DNA from: CAZOIA01 sp964579675
GTDB taxonomy: Bacteria > Planctomycetota > Phycisphaerae > UBA1845 > PWPN01
Length of the DNA: 23,402 nucleotides
Assembly: GCA_964579675.1 (NCBI GenBank)
Contig: CAZOIA010000082.1
Span: forward strand, 1-23,402
Direction of reading: 5' to 3'
The notes under the pieces are model-generated. The model did no database searches, was not told the DNA's origin, and saw nothing but the letters and a program-made list of their open reading frames with translations. The stretch's first letter is position 1. Every line of letters starts with the position of its first letter. A program made the position numbers and the translations under genes. This document shows positions 8,061 to 15,604 of the stretch, in pieces.

Positions 8061-8156
8061 TTTACCCGGGCCGCGGACGGCCCGGCTCGCCATTCACCCG
8101 GGCCGGGGACGGCCCGGCTCGCCACTTACCCGGGCCGGGGACGGCCCGGCTCGCTG
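8061..8156. repeat. Three tandem 32-bp hairpin units
   Basis: The CCCGGG of each unit starts at 8065, 8097 and 8129, an exact 32-bp period. Each unit contains CCGGGCCG, a four-base loop (CGGA in unit 1, GGGA in units 2 and 3), then CGGCCCGG, forming an 8-bp stem. The array lies in the 250-bp spacer between the dehydrogenase and GT9 genes. There are no spacers, so it is not a CRISPR array. Confidence 0.85.
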
Positions 8157-8250
8157 CTCGGGAACTCTAACAGAACCGAAGGACCCGGTGTCGTCGCAAG
8201 GTCGCGGGAGACAAAGCCTGCGGCTCTTCGAGGGCTTTCGTCAGAATTCC

Positions 8251-9489
8251 CTACTCCTGCACGAATGCCACCTTTATGGCACCGCTTCGCCCCCGGTTGA
8301 CCAGGGTCGCGATGGCCTGGCGATAGTGCTCGATCCGGAAGCGGTGCGTCAACAGTCCGCTGAGATCGAGCTTGCCCTGCTGGATCAACTCGAAGACCAC
8401 CTCGTACGTGTGCATCGATCGCCCGTTATACTGCTCGATTGCCCGGCCGTTGGCACCTATCAGGTTGAGTTCGTCCAACCACAAGGGGGCGGTATCCACC
8501 AGCGCTATTTGAGACGTCCCCACCTCGGCCACCGTCCCCCCGCTGCGAGCGTACTTCATCGCATCGGTCAGGCTCTGCCCGCTGCCCACGCAGTCGTATA
8601 CGAAATCGAACCCGCCGATGAGCGCCTGATGCCCGAACATGGAGGGTAAGACGGTTCCGCCGATTCGCTCAGCCACCCGGTTGTAACGACGGGACTGCGA
8701 ATCGCCTTGCTGGACGCGGATGATCTCATCGGCCCCGAACCGCCGCATCATCTCCGCCTGCCGATCGTAGCGGGCGACGGCCGCCAGGTGGCATCCGCCC
8801 CCCAGGGCCCTGATCGAGGCCGCCACCCCCATGCCCACCAGCCCCGAGCCGAGGATGAGGACCTCCGCGCCGTCCTCCGGTGTACGCCTCAGGACCGCGT
8901 GGAGCGCGCCGGCGATGGGGTCGGTCAACACCGCGTGCTCATCGTCGATCCCTTCCGGAACGCGATAGAGCTGCGACTCGTGGGCGACGAAGAACGGTGC
9001 CCAACTGCCCCCGGTGAACGAGTTCCACCCGATCATCGATCCGACCGGCAGGGGCCCGGCGCGAAACCGGCTGCACAGGGTGAAGCGCCCCGCCGCACAC
9101 TGCGGGCAGACCGGCTCGATGCCTCGGGGCACACAGGACAGCGCCGATTCGACGACCACCCGATCCCCCCGGTGCCAGTCGGTGACCTCCGGCCCGACCT
9201 CATCGACCAGGGCAACGTTCTCGTGCCCCAGCACCGCCGGGAAGCTCGAGAACACCTGGAGAACCGACGCCGGGTGATGCCGCTGCATGATGGCCGCCAG
9301 ATCCGTGCCGCAGATCCCGCCGAGCACGGGCCGGAGCCTTACCCACCGTGGCGAGGGCAGCGCGGGAACGGGCACCTGCGCCAGCCGGAGCCCGGACAGC
9401 CGGGACCAGAAAGCCCCCGGCGTCACCCAGCCCGCCGCCTTGCACAGCGCCCATCGCACGGGATGAATGTCGTAGACCAGGGCAGTCAT
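8251..9489 (-). CDS. Zinc-dependent medium-chain dehydrogenase (alcohol/polyol type)
   Basis: 412 aa from ATG 9489. Cys60 in GGICGTD and His89-Glu90 in GHEN are the catalytic zinc ligands. Cys119, Cys128, Cys131 and Cys139 form the structural-zinc lobe, with a longer first spacing (C-x8-C-x2-C-x7-C) than the usual C-x2-C-x2-C-x7-C. The Rossmann motif is ILGSGLVGMG (about 216-225), followed by YDCVGSG and a typical C-terminal lobe. The family oxidises alcohols or polyols with NAD(P); the substrate is not predictable. A ~50-residue N-terminal segment precedes the GroES-like core and is longer than average. It has its own promoter, divergent from the 89-aa gene, and is separated from the GT9 gene by the hairpin repeats. 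Confidence 0.87.
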   Translation of the reverse strand: MTALVYDIHPVRWALCKAAGWVTPGAFWSRLSGLRLAQVPVPALPSPRWVRLRPVLGGICGTDLAAIMQRHHPASVLQVFSSFPAVLGHENVALVDEVGPEVTDWHRGDRVVVESALSCVPRGIEPVCPQCAAGRFTLCSRFRAGPLPVGSMIGWNSFTGGSWAPFFVAHESQLYRVPEGIDDEHAVLTDPIAGALHAVLRRTPEDGAEVLILGSGLVGMGVAASIRALGGGCHLAAVARYDRQAEMMRRFGADEIIRVQQGDSQSRRYNRVAERIGGTVLPSMFGHQALIGGFDFVYDCVGSGQSLTDAMKYARSGGTVAEVGTSQIALVDTAPLWLDELNLIGANGRAIEQYNGRSMHTYEVVFELIQQGKLDLSGLLTHRFRIEHYRQAIATLVNRGRSGAIKVAFVQE

Positions 9490-9522
9490 CTTGGCTGAGG
9501 AATGTGTTGCCTGCACGGCGGG

Positions 9523-9552
9523 ATCATATCCGCCGCCGCCTTGTGCTGCCAA
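9523..9552 (-). promoter_or_regulatory. Sigma70-type promoter for the dehydrogenase gene
   Basis: Minus strand: TTGGCA (9552-9547), 18-bp spacer, TATGAT (9528-9523). The predicted start leaves a leader of about 25-30 bases before ATG 9489. Confidence 0.5.
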
Positions 9553-9620
9553 GGTCAGGCCGGATAGCTGATTGCCGGCAGGGGCGGTTTCTCTCGGGTT
9601 CGGGCGGCTGCGCGGGCGGC

Positions 9621-9649
9621 TTGTCGCGCCGCCCCCGGGCAACTATGAT
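9621..9649 (+). promoter_or_regulatory. Sigma70-type promoter for the 89-aa gene and TatD pair
   Basis: TTGTCG (9621-9626), 17-bp spacer, TATGAT (9644-9649), about 40 bases before the start at 9689. Its -10 box is identical to that of the divergent promoter. Confidence 0.55.
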
Positions 9650-9688
9650 CCCAACTGCCGCCACGGACAGGTTCCGGAGGACTCAACC

Positions 9689-9958
9689 ATGCCGCCTATT
9701 CCCATGGATGCTGAGGCCGTGTTGGACCGTTATTTCCTCGAGATGCGGAGTAAGGTACTCGACCTGGGCGCCGCCCTGGACCGCATCGAACGAGCCGACG
9801 GCGCTGAGCGCGTCAGGCAGGACGAGCGAATGAAGCAGCTCCAGGATGGGATCGGCATACTTGTCGATGGCGGGGGCGATCGTGCCACGCGCATCCACAT
9901 GATTTTTGCCGATGAATACGAGCCGGATTGGCCGCGCCCCCCGAAGGACCGGCAATAA
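9689..9958 (+). CDS. Small conserved-looking helical protein, 89 aa
   Basis: ATG 9689 has GGAGG eight bases upstream. The open frame extends upstream to 9572, but that part overlaps the promoter and was left out. The sequence is mostly helical (LDRYFLEMRSKVLDLGAALDRIERA) with many Asp, Glu and Arg, then RIHMIFADEYEPDW near the C terminus. There is no signal peptide, membrane segment or catalytic motif. My impression is that small proteins of this pattern sit beside TatD-type hydrolases in planctomycetes, but I could not check this. It ends 24 bp before the TatD gene, so the two are probably co-transcribed and functionally linked. Confidence 0.75.
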   Translation: MPPIPMDAEAVLDRYFLEMRSKVLDLGAALDRIERADGAERVRQDERMKQLQDGIGILVDGGGDRATRIHMIFADEYEPDWPRPPKDRQ

Positions 9959-9982
9959 CAACTTGCACCCGAGGTAGACATC

Positions 9983-10819
9983 GTGCACTACATTGACCCT
10001 CACATCCACATGGTCTGCCGCACCACCGACGACTACCAGCGGATGGCATACATGGGCTGCGTCGCGGTGAGTGAACCGGCGTTCTGGGCCGGCTTCGATC
10101 GGGCTTGTGCGGCATCGTTCCATGACTACTTCCGGCAAATCACCGAGTTTGAGCCCAAGCGCGCCGCCCAATACGGGATCCAGCACTACTCGTGGCTGTG
10201 CATCAATGCGAAGGAGGCGGAGAACGTATCGTTGTCCCGCGAGGTGATCTCGATCATCCCCGAGTTCCTCGATCGCCCCAACGTGCTCGGGCTGGGGGAG
10301 GTGGGCCTGAACAAGAACACCCGTAACGAGGCGATCGTCCTGGGTGAGCACCTGGCGCTGGCGGCCCGAACGAACGAGGTGGTCCTCGTTCATACGCCCC
10401 ACCTTCGCGACAAGTACAAGGGCACCCGCATGATCATCGACATGATCGCCGATGAGCCGGCAATCACCCCCGAGCGGGTCATCATCGATCATACCGAGGA
10501 GCACACGGTGGGCTTGGCCCTGGACGCCGGTCACTGGGCGGGGCTCACGCTTTATCCGATCACCAAATGCACGCCCGCCCGCGCCGCTGATATTATCGAG
10601 CGATTCGGCACGGACCGCATCTGGGTCAACTCCGCCGCCGACTGGGGGCCGTCAACTCCGGACGTGGTACCGGCCTTCATCCAGGAGATGAGACTCCGCG
10701 GGCACCCTGAGCAGCTTATCCGCAAGGTCGTCTACGAGAATCCCATCGCATTCTTCAGCCAATGCAGCCGGTGGCGGTTCACGCCGCCGGACGCGGCCAC
10801 GACGGCAGCGAAGCCGTAA
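9983..10819 (+). CDS. TatD-family metal-dependent hydrolase, EboB-like
   Basis: 278 aa from GTG 9983, which has GAGG eight bases upstream. The N-terminal DPHIHM supplies the metal-binding H-x-H of the amidohydrolase/TatD barrel. GLGEVGLNK carries the bridging Glu, VLVHTPH and IIDHTEEHT supply later His ligands, and NSAADWG near the end supplies the Asp. The opening DPHIHMVCRTTDDYQRMA strongly resembles EboB of the ebo cluster, which is associated with export of metabolite precursors such as those of scytonemin in cyanobacteria. The other ebo genes are not visible in this window, so only the EboB-like relation is claimed. The substrate is unknown. Confidence 0.82.
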   Translation: MHYIDPHIHMVCRTTDDYQRMAYMGCVAVSEPAFWAGFDRACAASFHDYFRQITEFEPKRAAQYGIQHYSWLCINAKEAENVSLSREVISIIPEFLDRPNVLGLGEVGLNKNTRNEAIVLGEHLALAARTNEVVLVHTPHLRDKYKGTRMIIDMIADEPAITPERVIIDHTEEHTVGLALDAGHWAGLTLYPITKCTPARAADIIERFGTDRIWVNSAADWGPSTPDVVPAFIQEMRLRGHPEQLIRKVVYENPIAFFSQCSRWRFTPPDAATTAAKP

Positions 10820-10834
10820 GGCGGACCGCCTTTT
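10818..10834 (+). terminator. Hairpin with short U run at the TatD gene's stop
   Basis: AAGGCG, loop GAC, CGCCTT, then TT; the hairpin starts within the stop codon. The short stem and U run make it a weak intrinsic terminator. Confidence 0.4.
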
Positions 10835-10966
10835 CATGGTCCGCAATCAAAGGCGGCCTTTATGGAAAAACATGCTCGCAAAGGGCGCTCATATCTGGCC
10901 GAAAGGTTCTAACGAGCCGCGACCGCAAGCGAGCGGTTGACGGACAGGCTCAGGAGGATTAACGAC

Positions 10967-11143
10967 ATGAAACTGTACTTCTGCGGGAAATGTCCGCTCA
11001 GATCCTATTCAGAGCGCAAGCCCAACTCGATCATTGCCAGAATCTGGCGATGGCACACCAAATGGTGCCCGGGCTGGAAGGCTTATCAGAGGGCACTCGT
11101 CGAGAAGCAGGATTCACCGGAACCCTCACCGCGAGACGAATGA
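10967..11143 (+). CDS. 58-aa CCHC zinc-finger-like miniprotein
   Basis: ATG 10967 has an AGGAGG site (10952-10957) nine bases upstream, strong support for translation. Cys6 and Cys9 (CGKC) and His30 and Cys34 (HTKWC) form a C-x2-C-x20-H-x3-C pattern suited to one zinc ion. The segment between them is basic and aromatic (ARIWRWH), and PGWKAYQ follows directly. This suggests a small nucleic-acid- or protein-binding zinc knuckle. No named family was recognised. The gene stands alone, 148 bp after the TatD gene and 180 bp before the uronate isomerase-like gene. Confidence 0.65.
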   Translation: MKLYFCGKCPLRSYSERKPNSIIARIWRWHTKWCPGWKAYQRALVEKQDSPEPSPRDE

Positions 11144-11322
11144 GAACCCTGGAACCGAATCCGCGATCGAGAGCCGAGGACGGAACCGTCGGCTGGTCAG
11201 AGTGACGGCGTTCTCGGCATGCTCGATCATAACGAAGTCTCCTGCCAAGCCGCAAGCGGCTCACTTTACATCGCGAGTGCCGCCATATACAGTGCCCGCC
11301 TGCCAGAAGGAGGACCAGGATT

Positions 11323-12600
11323 ATGAGAACCCCTGCCCGGGGCAACCTGCGTGACTTCGTGCACCGGGTTGTCAGCGAAACGCCGATCCTCGACATCCAT
11401 ACGCATATCTATGCTCCGCGCTTCGGCGGGCTGCTCCTGTACGGCATCGACGAGCTGTTGACCTACCACTATCTGGTGGCCGAGGTGTTCCGGGTCGCCC
11501 CGATTCCCTATGATCAATTCTGGCGGATGACCAAACGACAGCAGGCTGACCACGTCTTCAGGCACCTGTTCGTTGAACGCTCGCCGGTTTCCGAGGCGTG
11601 TTGCGGCGTACTGACCGTGTTGCACGCGATGGGACTGGACGTCGGCGAGCGGGACCTGTCAAAAGCCCGAGCGTACTGTTCATCCATGCCGGTCGAAGCG
11701 TATGTGGACAAGGTGTTCGAGCTGGCGAACGTCAGAAGCGTGATCATGACCAACGACCCGTTCGACGATGCGGAGCGGGCGGTATGGGAGGCGGGAAAGG
11801 AGACGGACGCTCGGTTCCAGCCGGCCCTCAGGATCGACCCGCTGCTCAACGACTGGCAAGGCAGCGCAGCCCGGCTCAGGGAATGGGGCTACGAGACCCG
11901 CGGCGACCTCGGGCCGTCGGACGTGGAGGCTGTGAAGAGGTTTCTGCTGGATTGGATTGAACGGATTGAGCCGCGGTATATGGCCGTCTCGCTTCCGTCG
12001 ACGTTCGCGTTTCCCGAGGACAGCCCGCGCAGCCGCCTGATCGAGCGGTGCATCCTGCCCGCGGCCCGGCAGGCCGGCATCCCGTTTGCGACGATGATCG
12101 GGGTCCGCCGGCAATTGAATCGCGGGCTGAGACTGGCGGGGGACGGCGTCGGCAGGGCCGATGTCGGTGTCCTGACGCGATTGTGCACCCGGTTTCCGGA
12201 CAACCGCTTCTTGGTGACCATGCTGTCGCGGGAGAACCAGCACGAGCTTTGTGTCGCTGCCCGCAAACATCCCAACCTTCTGGTCTTCGGCTGCTGGTGG
12301 TTCGTGAACAACCCGAGCATCGTCGAGGAGATGACCCGCGAGCGATTTGAGCTGTTAGGGCTGTCGTTCGTCCCGCAGCATTCGGACGCCCGGGTGCTGG
12401 ACCAGATCATTTACAAGTGGTCGCACTCCCGCCGGATCATCGCCGACGTGCTGGCCGACAAGTACGCCGACCTGGCGCAAGCGGGCTGGACGCCAAGCGA
12501 GGATGAGATCCGCCGGGACGTTGGCGACCTGTTCGGGAACGTGTTTGAACGGTTCTGCACCGGGGCAAACCCGAAGCGAGAAGTGAGAAGCGAGAAGTGA
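11323..12600 (+). CDS. Uronate isomerase-like amidohydrolase
   Basis: 425 aa; ATG 11323 follows AAGGAGGACC. The protein resembles UxaC-type uronate isomerases: H26-T-H28 near the N terminus (metal ligands), MTNDPFDDAE matching the family's TDDP-x-D segment, a GCWWF motif, and SDAR...YKWSHSRRIIADVL matching the C-terminal substrate-binding block. At 425 residues it is slightly shorter than typical UxaC and diverged, so it may act on another sugar acid or be a paralogue. The expected reaction is conversion of glucuronate or galacturonate to the keto sugar, in the cytoplasm. Its last residues (REVRSEK) are encoded by the heptamer repeat that follows. The next gene is a GH36-like glycosidase, supporting a carbohydrate role. 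Confidence 0.78.
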   Translation: MRTPARGNLRDFVHRVVSETPILDIHTHIYAPRFGGLLLYGIDELLTYHYLVAEVFRVAPIPYDQFWRMTKRQQADHVFRHLFVERSPVSEACCGVLTVLHAMGLDVGERDLSKARAYCSSMPVEAYVDKVFELANVRSVIMTNDPFDDAERAVWEAGKETDARFQPALRIDPLLNDWQGSAARLREWGYETRGDLGPSDVEAVKRFLLDWIERIEPRYMAVSLPSTFAFPEDSPRSRLIERCILPAARQAGIPFATMIGVRRQLNRGLRLAGDGVGRADVGVLTRLCTRFPDNRFLVTMLSRENQHELCVAARKHPNLLVFGCWWFVNNPSIVEEMTRERFELLGLSFVPQHSDARVLDQIIYKWSHSRRIIADVLADKYADLAQAGWTPSEDEIRRDVGDLFGNVFERFCTGANPKREVRSEK

Positions 12601-12637
12601 GAAGCGAGAAGTGAGAAGTTGGAAGCGAGAAGAGATG
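12572..12637 (+). repeat. Heptamer short tandem repeats (GAGAAGC/GAGAAGT)
   Basis: Seven-base units alternate GAGAAGC and GAGAAGT with little divergence, starting inside the last codons of the uronate isomerase-like gene and running about 35 bases beyond its stop. Cyanobacterial-type short tandemly repeated repetitive sequence is the closest known class. Confidence 0.85.
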
Positions 12638-12784
12638 TTTAGCCGCGACCCGAAGGGGAGCGCTGAGATTGCAGGGGAGAGGTCGCGAGTCAGAGTGACG
12701 TTTAGCCGCGACCCGAAGGGGAGCGCTGGGATTGCAGGGGAGAGGTCGCGAGTCAGAGTGACGTTTAGCCGCGACCCGAAGGGG
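12638..12784 (+). repeat. 63-bp tandem repeat, two full copies and a partial third
   Basis: Copies at 12638-12700 and 12701-12763 differ at one clear position (GAG/GGG near the middle). The third starts at 12764 and runs into the N gap. Each begins TTTAGCCGCGACCCGAAGGG. Because 63 is a multiple of three, reading frames on both strands stay open, but nothing supports translation. There are no spacers, so this is not a CRISPR array. The core resembles the CCGTAAGGAAGCGG element at the left of the window. Confidence 0.85.
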
Positions 12785-12884
12785 NNNNNNNNNNNNNNNN
12801 NNNNNNNNNNNNNNNNNNNNNNNNNNNNNNNNNNNNNNNNNNNNNNNNNNNNNNNNNNNNNNNNNNNNNNNNNNNNNNNNNNNN
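12785..12884. other. Scaffold gap (exactly 100 N)
   Basis: A placeholder of conventional length, so true distance and orientation are unknown. It begins inside the 63-bp tandem repeat, the likely reason the assembly broke here. Confidence 0.95.
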
Positions 12885-12952
12885 AGCGCGCTGACTCCAG
12901 GTCTGACTTCCACCCGTGGGTCCAACGCGCACACGACAGCCAAGGCTGTTTG

Positions 12953-14734
12953 GTGAGGTGGGTGGTGTCTGAGGATTCAAGTATTTCAACCGGCCGGCAT
13001 GAGATTCGCATCGAGGGTGATCAACAGGGATTCGAGGTCTCCTTGTCGGCGCGGGCGCTGGCGGACGGTCTGGACGTCGTAACGATGACGCTGACCGCGA
13101 GCGAACCGGCTCCGCCGCCGGCGCTGACCGTCGTCTGGACGCATCCCATCATCGACGTTCACGCGAGGTGGTACCCAGCCGGGCGATCCAACCGGGCGCT
13201 TTATCCGGAATGGACCTCCGGGTTCACCGCCCAGATGACCCGCGAGTCGCCCGTCGTGTGTTTCTACAGCCTTCGCGGCAACAACCGCCTGACGTTCGCC
13301 TGCTCCGATGCGGTCAACCCGATCGGGATCGTTGGCGGGGTTTACGAGGAGACGGCTGAAGTCAAGTGCCGGGTCAACCTGTTCACCAAGCCGCACCCGG
13401 CGATCAAGCACTACGAGGTGAGCCTGCTGATCGACACCCGGGACGTGCCCTATTACCAGGCCCTGCGTCACGTCGGTGAGTGGTGGGAAACTCACGCCGG
13501 GTACAGACCTCTTGAGGTGCCCGAGTCGGCCCGGGTGCCGCTGTATTCCACCTGGTACAGCTTCCACCAGTCGCTGGTCGTGGATGAGGTCGTCGAGCAG
13601 TGCCGGCTGGCCCGGGAGCTGGGCTGCGAGGCAGTGATCGTGGACGACGGCTGGCAAACCACGAACAGCGGGCGTGGCTACGCCTATACCGGCGACTGGG
13701 AGCCTGTACGCATCGCCGACATGCGCGAATTCGTCAAGCAGGTGCACGCTCTCGGGATGAAGTTCCTGCTGTGGTACGCGCTGCCGTTTGCCGGCAAGCA
13801 CAGCCGGGCGATCAAGCGATTCGAGGGCAAGACGCTGAGGTACATCGACGGGGTTGGCGCGGCGGTGTTGGATCCACGGTATTCCGAGGTGCGCGAGTAC
13901 CTGGTCAACGTGTTCGAGACCGCGATGCGGGACTGGGACGTGGACGGGTTCAAACTGGACTTCGTGGACTGGCTCGACCCCGGCAAGGCGCCGCCAGCCC
14001 GGGAAGGCATGGATTATGCTTTGATCACCGAAGCGGCGGACCGACTGCTGACCGACATCGCCGGGCACCTGCGGCGGATCAAACCTGAGGTGATGATCGA
14101 GTTTCGCCAGCCCTACATCGGTCCGGCGATGCGCCGGTACGCCAGCATGTTCCGGGCTATCGACTGCCCGAACGACTCCTGGAGCAATCGCATCGGCACG
14201 CTGGACCTGAGGCTGACCTGCGGCCGCACCGCCGTTCATTCCGACATGTTCATGTGGCACATGGATGATCCGGTGGAAAGTGCCGCCCTTCAGTTGCTGA
14301 ACGTCCTGTTTGCGGTGCCCCAGGTATCGGTGCTGATTGACAAGCTCCCGGCGGACCACCGGGAGATGCTGCGGTTCTGGCTCGGTTTCTGGCGAGGGCA
14401 CCGCGACGTGCTGCTCGACGGGCAATTAAGCCCTCTGCACCCGGAATCCCTGTATCCGGTGGTGACCGCCTCTACGCGGGCCACGCGGATCGTGGCGGTC
14501 TACCAGGAATCGATCGCCGATGCCGGTGTGGACGTACCGGCGAAGGTGCTGCTGGTCAACGCGACCCTCCGCGACAGAGTCGTTCTGGAACTGTCCGAGG
14601 ACCTGGGCCAACGGCACGTAGAGGTCTTCGATTGCCGGGGCAGGAGGGTGCGAGAAGAAGACCAACCATTGCCGGTAGGCTTGCATCCGCTCCGCGTTCC
14701 GCCAGCGGGGCTGGTGCGGCTGACCATACGATGA
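12953..14734 (+). CDS. GH36-like alpha-galactosidase/glycoside hydrolase
   Basis: About 593 aa. The start is uncertain: no ATG lies near, and GTG 12953, 12962 or 12965 are candidates, with GAGGTG at 12955-12960 favouring 12965; a start hidden in the gap is possible. An N-terminal beta-rich domain (about 1-180) precedes a TIM barrel. STWYSFHQ (199-206), VIVDDGWQ (228-235) and DGFKLDF (331-337) are clan GH-D/GH36 hallmarks, with Asp336 the nucleophile of K-x-D. AIDCPND (402-408) sits where the acid/base S-D-x3-D normally is, and has Ile in place of Ser. There is no signal peptide in the visible part. Specificity could be alpha-galactoside or another alpha-glycoside. Confidence 0.8.
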   Translation: MRWVVSEDSSISTGRHEIRIEGDQQGFEVSLSARALADGLDVVTMTLTASEPAPPPALTVVWTHPIIDVHARWYPAGRSNRALYPEWTSGFTAQMTRESPVVCFYSLRGNNRLTFACSDAVNPIGIVGGVYEETAEVKCRVNLFTKPHPAIKHYEVSLLIDTRDVPYYQALRHVGEWWETHAGYRPLEVPESARVPLYSTWYSFHQSLVVDEVVEQCRLARELGCEAVIVDDGWQTTNSGRGYAYTGDWEPVRIADMREFVKQVHALGMKFLLWYALPFAGKHSRAIKRFEGKTLRYIDGVGAAVLDPRYSEVREYLVNVFETAMRDWDVDGFKLDFVDWLDPGKAPPAREGMDYALITEAADRLLTDIAGHLRRIKPEVMIEFRQPYIGPAMRRYASMFRAIDCPNDSWSNRIGTLDLRLTCGRTAVHSDMFMWHMDDPVESAALQLLNVLFAVPQVSVLIDKLPADHREMLRFWLGFWRGHRDVLLDGQLSPLHPESLYPVVTASTRATRIVAVYQESIADAGVDVPAKVLLVNATLRDRVVLELSEDLGQRHVEVFDCRGRRVREEDQPLPVGLHPLRVPPAGLVRLTIR

Positions 14735-14739
14735 TCGGA

Positions 14740-14752
14740 GCCGGAAACCGGC
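14740..14752. terminator. Short hairpin between convergent genes
   Basis: GCCGG, loop AAA, CCGGC fills the 19-bp gap between the glycosidase stop and the HEAT-protein stop. It has no U tract and could be a bidirectional stop signal. Confidence 0.3.
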
Positions 14753-14753
14753 G

Positions 14754-15524
14754 TCAGTCCATGGCCTTGAGGACCCTCTCGGCCGCCTCTTTTTGCGGCG
14801 GGCAGGCATCGCTGGCGCGAATGGCATTGCAGATCCGCTTGGCGGCGGACTTGTTCCCCTTCCTGCAAAGTGTTTCTGCCAGGCGCACCCGGGCCTTGTG
14901 GGCCCGTGCCCGGCACCGTGGGCAATCAGCCTTGGTGGCCTTGACGATAAGGGCGTCGCTGGACGCGTCGGCGAAGTTCGACAGTGCTTCGACTGCCACG
15001 ATGCGGACCTGGCGGTCCTCGTCTTCCGCGGCTGATTTCAGCGCGGCCAGTGCTGTCACCCCTTTCCGCCTGCCCAACGCATTGACCAGGCCGCTGCGGA
15101 AGCACGGACCGACCTCGTCGTCCAGAGCCTTTATGAGCGCCGTGGTCGCCTCATCCGACGTGTTGCGGTCCAGGGCGAACCGGGCCATCTCGCGCAGGTC
15201 GAGGTCGCCAAGAATCTTGGCCAGGGCCGGCACCTCCTTCGCACCCGCGACGTAACTGAGTAGCCGGATGATCTTGTTGCGGGTCCGGGACGAGTGGATC
15301 AGCTTGCGCGGTTTGTCCTTGCCCTTGTCGTCTTTCTCGGGCTTGGTCATCGCGTTTAGGTCCGCTGCCAGCTCGGCTGCGACCTTGGCGCGTTTCGGTC
15401 CGTTATCGGGAGCGCTGGCACGCGTGGCGATTGCCTCCAGGGACTTGTAAGCCTTGTACGCGACGCCCTGGTCGTTGTCGCCGAGTTCTGTCGCCAGTTC
15501 CTTGATCGATGCCACCATGTCCAT
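14754..15524 (-). CDS. HEAT-repeat protein
   Basis: 256 aa from ATG 15524, with AAAGGAAC upstream (a second ATG two codons later is also possible). The chain is a series of amphipathic helix pairs: ALAKILGDLDLREMARFAL, TALIKALDDEVGPCFRSGL and ALAALKSAAEDEDRQVRIVA follow the HEAT pattern with Asp and Arg at the turn positions. The middle has a Lys/Asp-rich linker (KPEKDDKGKDKPRK). The C-terminal part holds several Cys (DCPRC, TLCRK, RICNA, DACP), possibly a metal site or disulfides. There is no signal peptide. It is probably a scaffold or adaptor; the partner is unknown. It lies 80 bp after the dehydrogenase-like gene on the same strand. Confidence 0.78.
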   Translation of the reverse strand: MDMVASIKELATELGDNDQGVAYKAYKSLEAIATRASAPDNGPKRAKVAAELAADLNAMTKPEKDDKGKDKPRKLIHSSRTRNKIIRLLSYVAGAKEVPALAKILGDLDLREMARFALDRNTSDEATTALIKALDDEVGPCFRSGLVNALGRRKGVTALAALKSAAEDEDRQVRIVAVEALSNFADASSDALIVKATKADCPRCRARAHKARVRLAETLCRKGNKSAAKRICNAIRASDACPPQKEAAERVLKAMD

Positions 15525-15604
15525 GTCTATGTTCCTTTGCTATCGTTGTAAAGCGCTAGTTCCTGTCCTCACGATCCGGCAGATGCTGCATTTCCGCCCG
15601 GCGG

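Noticed and set aside
8061..8156. Coding N-terminal extension of the GT9 protein from ATG 8093
   Set aside because: The extra residues would come from the tandem hairpin repeat; TTG 8000 has a ribosome-binding site and gives the normal family N terminus.
12638..12784. CRISPR array
   Set aside because: Direct 63-bp tandem units with no unique spacers and no cas genes.
12986..14425. 479-residue minus-strand open frame
   Set aside because: Antisense to the GH36-like gene, whose motifs are clear; the composition (Val, His, Pro, Arg) is typical of a shadow frame.
12611..14734. One 707-residue open frame running through the repeats and the 100-N gap into the glycosidase
   Set aside because: The frame crosses unknown sequence, the repeat is open in frames on both strands because 63 is a multiple of three, and no ribosome-binding site supports a start there.
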